Assembly: GCF_014529535.1 (NCBI RefSeq)
Contig: NC_050737.1
Span: forward strand, 1,362,888-1,426,887
Origin: Bradysia coprophila
Lineage: Eukaryota; Arthropoda; Insecta; Diptera; Sciaridae
Length of the DNA stretch: 64,000 bases
Reading direction: 5' to 3'
Under the pieces are notes generated by a model. It had not been told where the DNA came from. It worked only from the letters and a program-made list of their open reading frames with translations, and searched no databases. Both the position numbers and the translations under genes were made by a program. This document shows positions 1 through 10,892 of this stretch, one piece after another (within the stretch, counting starts at the first letter, position 1; each line of letters opens with the position of its first letter).

Positions 1-457
1 GTACTCTTTGTATTTGTCTTCACTGTCCTCTTGGTTACGTTTTACGTACTTCCGTTGTTTACCCACGCGCTTTTCACGCTCCTCTGCAGATTCATTCTTT
101 ATTTTCCGCTCTAAGTACTTTTTCATATACTTTCGCCTATCCTCACGATCTTCCTCCGTTTCAATTTCTTTTCGTTGACGCATATATTCTCTACATCGCT
201 CCAGACGCTGTTCCCGTTGCTCTGGAGTTTCATTTTGCCGTCGCTTCGTATGATATTCTTGCATTTTGGCCAACCGTTCTCGACGCTGCTTAGCCGTTTC
301 CTTTATCATAGTTGATTTTCGTTTGCGCTTCGCTTTTCGACCTTTCGTTGGATTATTATTGTTTGTTGCGATTTCCTGTTCAAAATATAAAATTCCATGT
401 TAAAGGGAATACCGATTCCGTTGATTTCCTATTTTAACGTACCGTCGATGAGTCCAT
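1..457 (-). CDS. STPR-repeat (FMBP-1-like) protein, 5' part only
   Basis: The gene reads on the minus strand and runs off the left edge of the window. Exon 1 (443-457) codes for only five residues (MDSST) and ends at a GTACGT donor. A 67-bp intron (376-442) closes at an AACAG acceptor and exon 2 (1-375) continues in phase. After a lysine/arginine-rich stretch resembling a nuclear localisation signal, the protein has consecutive 23-residue units starting ETAKQRRERL, ETPEQREQRL, ETEEDREDRR and ESAEEREKRV. This is the period and pattern of the STPR domain (score and three amino acid peptide repeat) of silkworm FMBP-1, which is a DNA-binding domain. A nuclear DNA-binding role is inferred from the family. 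Similar repeats also occur in some Helitron-associated proteins, so a transposon origin cannot be excluded without the rest of the gene. Confidence 0.72.
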
Positions 458-873
458 GTCGAATTAATTTAAAATTAAAAAAAAAATATTGCAGTGATTG
501 ACGAAATCAACAAAAATGTTATGACATTTCACAAATAGCGGCACACACGGTTGCTGAAATTTCTTTGTGAGAAAACAGCTGATTTGAGGAGGGATATTTC
601 AATTTGTTGACAGGTGTCATCGTTCACTTTCTATCAACCAACTCGGGGGCGCAAATTCAAAGAATGTAAACAATATTTAAATAAACCTACCATGGAGTTA
701 TGGTAGGTCATTGTTGTGGGATGTAACTGTTAGAGACACATTGCATCGTATATTAACGAGTCATCAAAGAAAGCACGCTCAATTTCTGACAAAGTGGGGA
801 GGCATAAACATAATCATTATATGAAATTAAAGCAAAATTATTTATTCCATCCGCTTGCGTTCGAGACTTTAGG

Positions 874-945
874 TTGCACAAGGCTATAGACTGTTGGGGA
901 GGTCACGCACACCGCCATTTTATTAGATACGCGCTAACACACAAA
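874..945 (+). repeat. Diverged single arm of the 1040-1280 foldback element
   Basis: The stretch matches the left arm of the foldback element at 1040-1280: it shares the GGGGAGGTCACGCA core and the following CCGCCATTTTATTAGATAC. No inverted partner was seen nearby, so it is probably a solo or decayed copy. Confidence 0.6.
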
Positions 946-1039
946 ACAGAATCCACATTCTATGAAATTGTGAAATTTTAGAATTCATCTTCTACGAAAA
1001 TATATAAAAATGTCAAATTTTGTGTGTGTCAGACGAAGA

Positions 1040-1280
1040 AATTTGCAAGGCTGTATACTTTGGGGAGGTCACGCAGACCGCCATTTTATTAGATACCCGG
1101 GAACACACCACTTCTGATGTTTTTACATGTAAAAAAATTCACCACATCATCAAGACGACGAGAATCATCAGAGTAGGTGAATTTTTGTATGAAATCGGCC
1201 ATTTTATCATCAACTGTGGTGTGTAACCCGCGTATCTGTATCTGCGTGACCTCCCCAAAGTATACAGCCTTGGAAATTTG
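1040..1280. mobile_element. MITE-like foldback element
   Basis: The arms at about 1040-1112 and 1212-1280 are inverted copies. They share AAGGCTGTATACTTTGGGGA followed by GGTCACGCAGA. Further in, AGATAC.CGGG and ACACACCA are also mirrored. The element is about 240 bp and has no credible coding content. Target-site duplications were not resolved. Confidence 0.7.
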
Positions 1281-1672
1281 TAGAAAAATTGGAATCATTA
1301 ATGAAAAAGGCAACTGGTGATATGAAGTTAAATCAAAGCAATGAAAGTACAGAACAGGTATGGCCGATCAGCAAATTCACCTTAAACGCATTCATAAATT
1401 ATGTCAAAATAATATGTAAATGAGTGCGTTTGAGTGCGTAAATCAAATTTTTATGTCCTCCGGGCGAACGATCGACCATACCTGCTTTACACTTTCATTG
1501 AAATCAAAGGACTATCTTTTGCAACGAATTTCAATCGCTATACAATGTGGAAACGCCGCCTACATTTCGGGCACATTAGGGAAAAATACAAAGCCTTTGT
1601 ATCATATTTTAGGGAAGTAATATTATTGAAATTCTCGATTTTTTGAAAAATTTTGATACGTTTCAAGCAAAG

Positions 1673-1880
1673 TACAGGTTAAGACACCCACGAAGGCGGG
1701 TGACACACACATTTTGATACATTTTGTTAAACACATTCATTACATATTGTTTAAAATGTAGTTACTAGAAAAAAAAAAATTAAGTTGACATTTCAAATAA
1801 TCTGTTCTATAAAAAGTATATATTTGTCAAAATTTGTGTGTCCCCGCCTTCGTGATCAACTCAGAAGTGTCTTTACCTGT
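1673..1880. mobile_element. MITE-like foldback element
   Basis: The left arm (about 1673-1720) and right arm (about 1825-1880) are inverted copies. Both contain CACGAAGGCGGG and ACACACA.ATTTTGA, with ACAGGT.AAGACAC near the outer end. The roughly 100 bp between them hold nothing recognisable. Confidence 0.65.
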
Positions 1881-2043
1881 CTATCAGAACCTTGGTCTCA
1901 AGAACATTCACGACAGTTAGATAATTACAATGTATTCTTTATTTCCACTATTCAAGTGCTAATGGTAGGGTTTTCAGATTGCAAAAATTGAAAATAGGAC
2001 ATGTTAAAAAAAAATAAGGAAAAAGAGGACACTTTTTCCGAGG

Positions 2044-2653
2044 GGTCACCTCACAGATAAAAATATGGGATTACAATTTTTAGGTCCGAAGGTTCAAATA
2101 GTAATTTTTTCGGGATTAGAATTTTAATCTTCGCAAAAAATTGAAAAAATTTAATTCCTTCAGGGATTAAAAATAGGACTAAACAATAACATTGTTGATT
2201 GAACGATGATGCTGTTGCTAAGAATTTTGCGTCTGTAATATGATTGTCTTGAAATCACACTTTTGTGTTAAATTGTTTCGAACACGATTTACGAATGGTT
2301 ATGTGAGAAAATTTGATTGAAACGGACATTAATTTGATCTTGAAATGTTTCAATGGTACTACCGATGCTTTATTCTCCCTTGCGGTGCCAGGCAAAGAAG
2401 AAATATTTTTAGTCGGTTTGTTACCAGTTTCAATAGATCATCATTAAATCAATGTAGATAATACAAAGACAGTATAGATATATAGAGAAATTCTTTTAGT
2501 AAAAGTAGGAATTCCTCTAAGGATCAATCATTTGGAGATAAGTTCAAGTAATCACTGAAGGGATTAAATTTTAATTCTAAAAAAGATTCGATCGCGTACT
2601 GTTAATCCCGAAAAGATTAAGATCTAGGTCCATATTTTTATCTGTGCGACCTC
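2044..2653. mobile_element. Terminal-inverted-repeat element, about 610 bp
   Basis: The outer ends are inverted copies: GGTCACCTCACAGATAAAAA at the left against GGTCGCACAGATAAAAATAT on the opposite strand at the right. Similarity goes on inward through GATTAGAATTTTAATC-like and CCTTCAG.GATTA stretches for roughly 120 bp. No transposase reading frame is present, so this looks like a non-autonomous DNA transposon. Confidence 0.7.
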
Positions 2654-3393
2654 CAGAAATTATTAGGGAATATTTTGAGGTAAGTACCCATCGACGTTTT
2701 CTATGAGAGTATATAAACAAACATAACTGACTAATATTGTAACATTAGCCCTACTTCATAGTAGTTAGTATCACCACGGAAGGTAACGAAATAAAATAGT
2801 GCTGTGACTTTCGAAACTTTTTGTTCCAAACTACTTGCAAAATTTCCGTCGGATTTTTCTCGTAAAAGTGTTGGAATGTCCTATTTTCTCCTCTTATTAA
2901 ACAAATAACTATTCTCTTGGAAGAATTGACTAAATGTTTTCAAATTGACTCTTGATAATACTCAACATTCTGAACGTTAACTGCGAAATCCTTAATAACT
3001 GTACAACTCTTAAGTACCATTTTTGAATCATCGCATAGCAGCATATTTTTATGGAACCAATTCTTCAACGTTTTCGGAATGTATTCATTCCATTCGTGTT
3101 CATCCACTTAATTTGGCGCGTAAAGACAATGAACTGCTGCTAATTTGATGAGCAACTAGTTTCATTTCTCATCATTGTCTTGAGCTGATCAAACAGCTGT
3201 TTTAAAATTTACGTATTCTATGTGGAAATTTTTGTGTGGAAAGTAACTGACTGCCGATTTTATCAGGTAAAACTGATAGATTCAGTACGCAAAATCACAC
3301 GAATCCTCTTACGAACACGAAATATCATTCCTTCATTACAGAGTTTCGCAATAATTTCGTTCGAATTGTGAGACTGGTTAGGTGAACGACAAA

Positions 3394-4830
3394 ATGGCTG
3401 AATGTAAAAATTTTAAAATTGCCAGAGAATTTCTCGTCAAGCACGACTGGCCGATGAAACTCTGTGATCCCCGTTTTGATAAGTGCTATTGCAAAAAGTG
3501 CTATCCGTCTGAATATCGGGACACTTACGATGTGGGTGGTAGAGTTTACGTCGTTCCTCGAGATTATACCCGATTCGGAGTGAAAATTGATGAGGCCTAT
3601 GCAGATCATTTGAATGTTTGGAAAGATTGGACGAATTGTTTCCACGGAACGAGCATTCATTCCGCCAAATCGATAATCGAACATCGGATGCTTTTGTTAC
3701 CAGGAGAAGAAACAATGGATGGCAAGCAAATTAAAATCCGAGACGGCCATATTCCAGGAGAAGTTTCTTTTTTCACGACACCAACGGTAAAATATGCAAG
3801 TTTGCCAGTGTATGCGAGTCGTTACGAGTTCATTTCGCCCAGTACTAAAAGCTGTTACAACATAACGGTAGTTCTTCAATGCAAACAGAAACCCGATTCA
3901 TTTGTCGTTCAACCCGAAACGGTCGGGTCAGGCACTAAGAAAATTTGTTCGTTCATCAAAAACACCGAAATGGAATGGAGAACGAAACAACGGGCTTCGA
4001 TTATTCCTTATGGTATGTTGTTGCATGTTGAGGCCGTTGGCAGCCGCTTGGATGGAATCAGTCGCCGGTGTCCTAGTTTGACTACTAAAACATTCAGACT
4101 ACCAAAAAATTGTGAATTGGATTGGGTCCAAGTTGAATGCCCGCATTGTTACCATATGCAGGATTGGATAAACCCTCAATACAACCAAGGAAAAACCATG
4201 ACATGTGAATCAAGATGCTGTAACGTAAAGTTTAAGCCGTACAGATGTCCACACTGCGTCCACGCGTACACCGTTTGTGGTTGCTTCAAGCGATTCAGCG
4301 AAGAGGTCGTCTTTCCGTGCGACAATCCGAAATGCGGTTTTGAACTGATGACCACCAAGTGCCCACATTGCAAAGATGGTCACAATTTCAGTAAAGTTCC
4401 CGACGAAGCAAATCAAGTAGTTACGGTCACTTGCGTGAACAAAATGTGCAAGAAGAAAACCTACATAGTCAGTGAGTGCCCTCATTGCTGTGAATTGAAA
4501 AACATCAAAACCGTTGTGGGCAAAGAAGGCGTTGTGGTCACGTGTTCCGATCCCGCTTGCTCGAAGAAGTATCAATTGGTGGCGTGTCCGAAGTGTACGA
4601 AAGTGAGCGCTTTTCCGAATGCTTATTCCAAAGTCGGTCGTGACGATACGGTGATATGTTCGTACCGGAATTGCAGTGCGAAATTCCGTCAACCGTTACA
4701 GCCACGAGTGAAGGGGGATCAACCGGAAGAAAAATTAATGAAAAGTCCCGGTGTAAGAGTAATAGCTGCGTCCAGAAAAAGAACCAAGGTAACAGGAGCG
4801 AAACCAGCGAAAACTCAATTAAAGTACTAG
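3394..4830 (+). CDS. ART-like HGT-domain protein with five tandem zinc ribbons
   Basis: This is an intronless 478-residue protein. I chose the ATG at 3394 because its context (GACAAAATGGCT) is a strong animal initiation site. Residues about 20-220 hold a CDPRFDKCYCKKCY motif, then FHGTSIHSAKSII (HGT at 84-86), FFTTPTVKYASLPVYAS and NTEMEW. This order resembles the H-Y-E layout of ADP-ribosyltransferase/PARP folds, and I recall a similar module in invertebrate proteins annotated as neuralized-like 4. From residue 249 come five zinc-ribbon units CP(H/K)C-x18-23-C-x4-C (cysteine pairs near 249/271, 285/309, 323/347, 362/384 and 398/422). A basic tail ends the protein. The 3' region has an AATAAA run near 5160. 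The coding stretch is GC-richer than its surroundings. Catalysis is not shown; a binding role or loss of enzyme activity is equally possible. Confidence 0.75.
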   Translation: MAECKNFKIAREFLVKHDWPMKLCDPRFDKCYCKKCYPSEYRDTYDVGGRVYVVPRDYTRFGVKIDEAYADHLNVWKDWTNCFHGTSIHSAKSIIEHRMLLLPGEETMDGKQIKIRDGHIPGEVSFFTTPTVKYASLPVYASRYEFISPSTKSCYNITVVLQCKQKPDSFVVQPETVGSGTKKICSFIKNTEMEWRTKQRASIIPYGMLLHVEAVGSRLDGISRRCPSLTTKTFRLPKNCELDWVQVECPHCYHMQDWINPQYNQGKTMTCESRCCNVKFKPYRCPHCVHAYTVCGCFKRFSEEVVFPCDNPKCGFELMTTKCPHCKDGHNFSKVPDEANQVVTVTCVNKMCKKKTYIVSECPHCCELKNIKTVVGKEGVVVTCSDPACSKKYQLVACPKCTKVSAFPNAYSKVGRDDTVICSYRNCSAKFRQPLQPRVKGDQPEEKLMKSPGVRVIAASRKRTKVTGAKPAKTQLKY

Positions 4831-5644
4831 ATGTCTACCCGGGATAGAGTGTGAGAGCAGTGAGTAAGGTGGAACCGGTAGAGTCAATTTTTGTAATTTC
4901 TTTCAATGTTTTTATTTTTCTCATGTTCGTCCTATGTTCGGCTTTTATTTTTGATTGATGAGGAGTTATAAGTGCGTATCGCTCTAGTTTTGATATTCTC
5001 TTTAGGTTCGCCTTGATGGTGAGAAGATATAGATCGGTGAAGATTTTTGTGTGTTTTCTTTAATATTTTTTTGTTTATTTTTGTATAACCTTCGCCATTA
5101 TGGCTTTTAAATATAATTTCTGACCATGTTGGCAAATATTTGAGGCAGGTCTCAGTTTAATAAATAAATTTAACAATTTTCATAAAACTAAATTTTGTTT
5201 CACTTATTATGGATCAATATAACTGTGCACAGTAACATGAATTATTCAATCAGCTGGCTCAATTTTTCCAAATAAATGACAAGTATGGCAACCAATCAAA
5301 CATGCCAATTATTTCAAAAACAATTAAGGAGTTTCGTATAATTCACAAATCACCCAACAGTTTTCGTCTTTCAGTCAGTCATGCGATTGTTTTATTCTCC
5401 TTTTTCCTAACTCCCTTTTTCGTCGATATAAATCTTACGAATTAATTAGAAATCGTAAAAAAAAACTTTTTTTATCAAATATGCAGTAAATTAAAGGAGA
5501 ACTGACTGGATGTCATGTATTATGTAAACAACCGAGGTGAGGTTAATATAGATAATCGCATTTAACAATACTCTCTCTAGTAAACTAGAGAGTTGGATTG
5601 CTAGAAAGAGCATTGCATTTTATCACAAGGGAAGGAATATATAT

Positions 5645-5758
5645 TATGCACCTGTTGCCAAGATTGGTATTTTGACGTGTAGGACATTATTGCCCTAGCC
5701 GAAGGCGTGGGTCATAATGCCTACACGTCAAAATAACAGTCTGGCAATAGGTGCATAT
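5645..5758. repeat. Near-perfect palindromic hairpin, arms about 48 bp
   Basis: The left arm (TATGCACCTGTTGCC ... TATTTTGACGTGTAGG) is matched in reverse by the right arm ending in GGCAATAGGTGCATATCA. The loop is short and GC-rich (around CCCTAGCCGAAGGCGTGG). It closely resembles two other hairpins at 28894 and 38121 in layout, though not in arm sequence. Confidence 0.75.
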
Positions 5759-6207
5759 CATATTTTATCTGTCGAGAACAGATATATCGAGATAAACAAA
5801 AACTCCCTAGAGGGATAAGCTCGAGATTATCGTTCTAGACAGATAAAACTATATAAATACTTTGCCAACCGTTTGGTTACCGTTGTGCAACAGCAGATTA
5901 TTTTACTCTGCAGTGGTTCGGCTGATTGCGCGTTTTCTGTTATTTTTGTTAATCTTGAAGCCTTTTCGATTCTCTGTTAAGAATATTGATAATATTTTCT
6001 TGGCTTTTCGCGAAGTTTCATTGCAATTTTGGGGAAAGTTTTTTTTTATGGGAAATCACGAAGGTTCAAAACATTTAATTGTTGTTCCTCATTTGAATAA
6101 TATCTTCCAATTCGTTGCAACGAAGCTGATATAGAAAAATTGAGGATGGACTCTAGAAATGGGTTACATACACGGACTATTTTTTGATTTTTTTTTGCCA
6201 ATAATCC

Positions 6208-6364
6208 AACGCACTTCAAGCAAAAGTGCTATTAATGACAGATGTCAAATAGAGTAATTTTTTAGAAAAAAAAATTCCAGATTTTTTTACAGTGCCAAAA
6301 TTTGTTCGATACACTGTCCAGTTTCAGTACCATATTTAGAGTACATTTATGCTTGAAGTGCGTT
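6208..6364. mobile_element. MITE with AACGCACTTCAAGC terminal repeats (short copy)
   Basis: It begins AACGCACTTCAAGC and ends with the exact inverse, GCTTGAAGTGCGTT. Read on the minus strand, its first 60 bp (GTACTCTAAATA.GGTACT, CAGTGT) align with the start of the element at 9255, so the two belong to one family in opposite orientation. Confidence 0.8.
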
Positions 6365-8869
6365 ACATAATCCCTTGAATTTTCTCACACTTTTCATTTT
6401 TTCTTCAATTTTTACAAAAATGTAGGAAAATTCTGGAAAATGTGTAAAGATATCTCACGATTTTCTTTTATTTTCTACGTTTACAAATTTGATCCTGGTC
6501 GTACCAGGATAAACCATGAAAGAACAAATTATCGCTACATTATGTTGATATTTCTTAAGGTTTTCAGACCTTATGGTAGTTTTTCAACCGATCCAAATAG
6601 AAGTAGTAGACCATACTGACCTAGGTATTTCCTAAAAATCTCAGTTTCGTAAATATCGTCAAAACTGAATTTTATTTCTCTCATCCTTTTTGATCTTGGA
6701 TTTATACTACGCAAATAAGCACTCGCTGCGGCTATAAAAAAAATCAAAGAATCGAAAGTAGATCTATATCCCAAACAAACTTCGAATACTTATGACAGCG
6801 AATAGACAGACGTGGCAACGTAGTTGACTATTAGTAAATTAATTGTAATTAATTAACGACATTGTATACTTACAACCAATAGTCAAGTTTTCGCCAGTTT
6901 ACATTTAGTCATGCGATCGCTTATTTTATTCAGGTATGGACTAGATATCAATATAGGTACTACCTATTAGGTAGTCAAGTAGGGAAAAATATAAAAGCTT
7001 ATTTACACAAACATTTTAGAAAACAATTTCTTTTTTTTTTGGAATGAAACAATTTCTTTCATCAAACACTATAAAATACAATTTTTCCAAAAGGTCATAC
7101 TTGCCCTTAGAAGTAATTTCGCTAATCCTGTGTAGCGTTTGTTTAATTAATCCGGTTCAACAGACAGTGCTAGACAGTGCTAGCAGATCCGGTTATAAAT
7201 TATAATTGTATATATAGGTCGATAGGTTAGTTTATTACATCAGTCCAATTAAATATTAATTTATAGTTGGGCAGATAGTTCATGCCACCCCCAGTTCGGA
7301 CCTAATTTTACTTTCGTTTTTTTCTTGTTTTTTCCCACAAAATATTTCTACATGAATTTTCCGAACATAATAGAACTCGAAAAAGAAATATTTATTTTCA
7401 TTTATCAAAAATATAATAAGCCAGAGTTTATGTGCTATATAATCCAACACGATAAAAACGAATTGCAATCGAGGTAGGGGTATGTATATTAATAACAGCG
7501 GATATGTCTCTATGATCGCATAAACAGTCAGGGAAAATAATTATGGAAATACTCTGCCAACTGTTTAGTTACCGATGGAATCTATACTTAATAACGATAT
7601 GTTGCCACTTCAGGATTACGATTGAAAGAGATCGTTGTTAGGCGTTGGTTGAAATGCAGTTATATGTATTGATTTTACTATAGGTAGAAGGAATTGGAAA
7701 AATATAGGTCGAACTCAAGTAACGATTCAAACTGTAAATAATATTGTGTGCCTCTCATCGATTCAGATAACGATGTCAGAGTAGCTCGCTAGTACGAGAA
7801 AATTAAATTGATTGAGGTGAATACCATGGGAGAAGTGAAATCTTTTCAAGAACAATCTATAGAGGTCCAATCAATTAACCGTTGAATGGATCAAAAAGGC
7901 GAAACACCGTTTGTAGTGTGTTAAACAAATTATTGATACTTGAGTTTATTAATCCGGTCAAACGTAATCTAATAACTGACAATTCACTCTAAAAATGTGT
8001 ATGAAAATTACAGGTTACCTTAAATCTGACAAATATCATTCTCGTTACCGAGCCTGACCCGAACTTTTCAGGATAGATTCTGTTTCGACTGCAGTTGAAC
8101 TCTGTCGACCTATTTCAATCCTCCAATAAACGACACGCGTGTCATCAAGTAAAGATTCAATCTGTTGATTCTTTTGTTAGTCTTACAATAGGTTTTATAT
8201 ATATATAGGTGAAGAAAAAGCCCTAGATATTAAATTTTTGGGAAAATACAATCACCAAATCTCAATTGTACACATTTATCTCTTTTCACTCTTTCGCTAT
8301 TGGTTATAATAATGGCAAAACAGCTGAAAGTGATGAAACGAGTGAATGTGTAACATTAATTTTTGGTGACTTTATTTCCTTTTGAAACTTCTCGAATTTT
8401 CTTGAAAAATTTTCAGAAAAACTCGACAAAACCAAGAAAATTTGAAAAAAAAAAATAGTAACTCAAAAAAAAAGCTCTGCTAGATAAAACAATTGTCCAT
8501 TTAGCCATTCCTGAAAGAGCGATAAAATTTCACATTTGTTCACCGGAAATCATTTACCCTTAAAGTTTGTTTTAAGACTTAGTGTTACTATCGGAAAAGC
8601 ATATTTTCTTGCAAAACTTTTCTTTCTTTTTTTGCCCGAAGTTATAATGGACTTTTTCATATTTATTTAAACGAACCACATTAATGTGATTGGGTTTTAT
8701 AGGACATAGTGACAAGGAAACATGGTTTAGTTTCTACGAGTTAACTATTAATAGATTTTCAAAAAAGAAAAAGAAAAACTGGAAATAGTTTTTAAACGGA
8801 ATGTAGTATAACTTTCATTCGTTTTAAAACATCTAGTGCACTCGCAACGTATCAGTTAGTTTTACATAT

Positions 8870-9803
8870 ATGGAGTCAAAGAAAGATGAAAGTAAAAAAT
8901 CGACTTTGAGAATTGAGAACATTTATCCCCACGCATTTTGGTTGGAAAAGTTTAACAAAGAGAGTCACTTCCAGTCTACTTTATTCGAAAATTATTTACC
9001 AAACACCACAAACGGTTAATTCAATTTTATCTTTAAACCAATGTTCAACTAAAAAACAACTAAAAAAAATTAATTTTTCAGCCAAGGGTTTTACACCGAA
9101 ATTCTATTCCAAATACTGCGACATTGACATGACCAGCAAAGACTATCAGAAATTTATCAAGCTGATCGAAAGTGAACATAAAAATCGGAACATGAACCGA
9201 ACTGGTCTTCCGTTGTGTCAAAACCAAGAGTAGGAAAGGATTTTGAGTTGAGTCAACGCACTTCAAGCATGAGTTGTACTCTAAATAGGGTACTAAAAAT
9301 TTACAGTGTGTCACAAAACTGTAAAACGCTGTAAAGAAAACCATTTCATACAAAAGAGTACTCTAAAACGAAACGTCGGTTGGCCTGTAGAGGCGTCACA
9401 AGACAGTACTTCATTAGTACTTCATTCTTTGCGCTCTATTTTCATGTAAAATAACTTAAATCTGGTAAATTTCCATGAAACGTCATTGCAGTGAAGTTAG
9501 TACACAAAAACATAGATTGCTGACATAAGTAATTTTAAGACGAATAGAAATTTACGAAAATCTGTAGAAGATGATCACTTTTGCTTGAAGTGCGTTGCTT
9601 GAGTTTAACACGAAATGTACCAATTATGTGTGCCTTTTAGATACGGATGGATATGTAAACCATTTATCAACTTAGATGCGAAAGAGAGGGAAAGACTGAT
9701 TAAGCCACGGTGCCGAGGCGAGCTGAGTGAATTTGCTGAAAAGCTTGAAGAGCAGAAAATTACGGCACGGCCTAAATTTGGTGGATTAACATTTAAAGTT
9801 TAA
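8870..9803 (+). CDS. CFAP144: CFAP144 (FAM183) ciliary microtubule inner protein
   Basis: Three exons (8870-9014, 9082-9229, 9641-9803) join in phase to 151 residues. Intron 1 uses GTTAAT and TTTTTCAG; intron 2 uses GTAGGA and CCTTTTAG. The diagnostic match to vertebrate FAM183 is the block FIKLIESEHKNRN...LPLCQNQEYGWICKPF. Vertebrate FAM183 has F-x-NLI followed by TENQEIGW and a KPL/EPL turn at the same place, and it is about 134 residues long. Family members bind inside axonemal doublet microtubules, so expression in sensory neurons and sperm is inferred. A 342-bp MITE fills most of intron 2. The ATG at 8870 follows an AT-rich leader. Exon 1 is the least conserved part, which is usual for the family. 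Confidence 0.82.
9255..9596. mobile_element. MITE with AACGCACTTCAAGC terminal repeats, inside CFAP144 intron 2
   Basis: The ends AACGCACTTCAAGC and GCTTGAAGTGCGTT are exact inverses. The 342-bp element is a longer relative of the copy at 6208-6364 and occupies most of the 411-bp intron 2 of CFAP144. A target-site duplication could not be assigned with confidence. Confidence 0.8.
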
Positions 9804-9975
9804 ATACAATTTTTTTTTTATTCTCTCAACAAAAATAATTCCGTGAATCTTGGTCGCAAATTAATCCATTTCGAAATCTCTCACAGCTTCCATTATATTT
9901 CGATTATAATTAAACGATTGTCAAGAGTTTTAGTTTTTGCCGTTATTTTACCTTTTACCTTCAGTGGACTTCAGT

Positions 9976-10160
9976 GGAATTTAGACATGAATTTGCTTCA
10001 GCTGTTGTTCAGCTAGTCTGCTCAATGAGCAGCGCTCATTCAAGCAAAATGTCTTTATAAGGTTTTGTCACTACGTACACCTGTATAAAGTCGTATAGAC
10101 TTAGACACTTTTGTTTGCTTGAGTGAGTTGATCAGCTGAAAAACATGTCTAAATTTCAAT
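9976..10160. mobile_element. Foldback element between CFAP144 and MFSD8
   Basis: The arms are imperfect inverted copies: AATTTAGACATG, TTCAGCTG and CTCAAGCAAA-type blocks occur in order on the left and in reverse on the right. It lies in the intergenic space between the two convergent genes. Confidence 0.6.
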
Positions 10161-10892
10161 GACGTTCTCTATGCTGAAGTTTAACTCATGGGACGCAACT
10201 TGAGAGGGAAATGTAAAATACTCTGTTGAGTGCTGATACAAATCTGTTCGTTCATTGGAAAGACTACACATGGAATAAGATCTATAACATCGGATTTCAA
10301 TTATGTAATTTGCAGAGAGGACTTACAAAGAACATTCTGCTACAAAATCCAATAACTTTGAGAGTTTAGGGACCATTCAAAGAGCCTACGCACGATAAAA
10401 AAATAGTTTTTCAATTATATCAATTTAGTAATGTTAACTTACTGTCTTCAATAGTGATTGGATTTTTATTATCAAAAATTCATTATTCGCTACAAATAGC
10501 AGCTTCGCTAGATTGGTTGCTGCCGGTAATTCGATATTACAGTTCAGTAGAGAATTTGGGCCACTCCAGTCTATGAGAAACTTTTTTTTCGTTCACTATT
10601 TCGTTCAATTGTTGAACCAATTGGTTAAGAACCGTAATTAAATCGAAAAATTAGTGTCCTTAATCCGGTTCGAAATGAATGGATGGACTAACGAACTATT
10701 TTTTCGGATCTAGGATTTAAATATTGTGCACGAGAGAAGCGCCCCATCGATTAACAATTTTCACTGCATACTTATCTCATTCTAGAATGTCTTGCACCTC
10801 TGTTTTGTAGGAAAACTCCGTTGATTCGATCAAAAATACGTAAGTCTGTGTAACATTTGGTATAATATAAATCTTTAAAAAAAAACATTTCC

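Larger units (their letters stand above)
4831..8869. other. Gene-poor AT-rich stretch
   Basis: After the 3' end of the zinc-ribbon gene this stretch holds a hairpin (5645-5758), one MITE (6208-6364) and a duplicated CAGACAGTGCTAGACAGTGC motif near 7162. Reading frames here are short, lack homology and have no splice support. I see no gene. Confidence 0.6.

Noticed and set aside
1089-1313. Minus-strand 74-codon frame
   Set aside because: It lies entirely within the foldback element at 1040-1280 and its palindromic arms; no homology or splice support.
3382-3393. GTG start four codons upstream of the chosen ATG
   Set aside because: Nuclear animal genes start at ATG; the ATG at 3394 has a strong context.
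3325-3684. Antisense frame over the zinc-ribbon gene
   Set aside because: Shadow of the GC-richer coding strand; composition and lack of homology do not support it.
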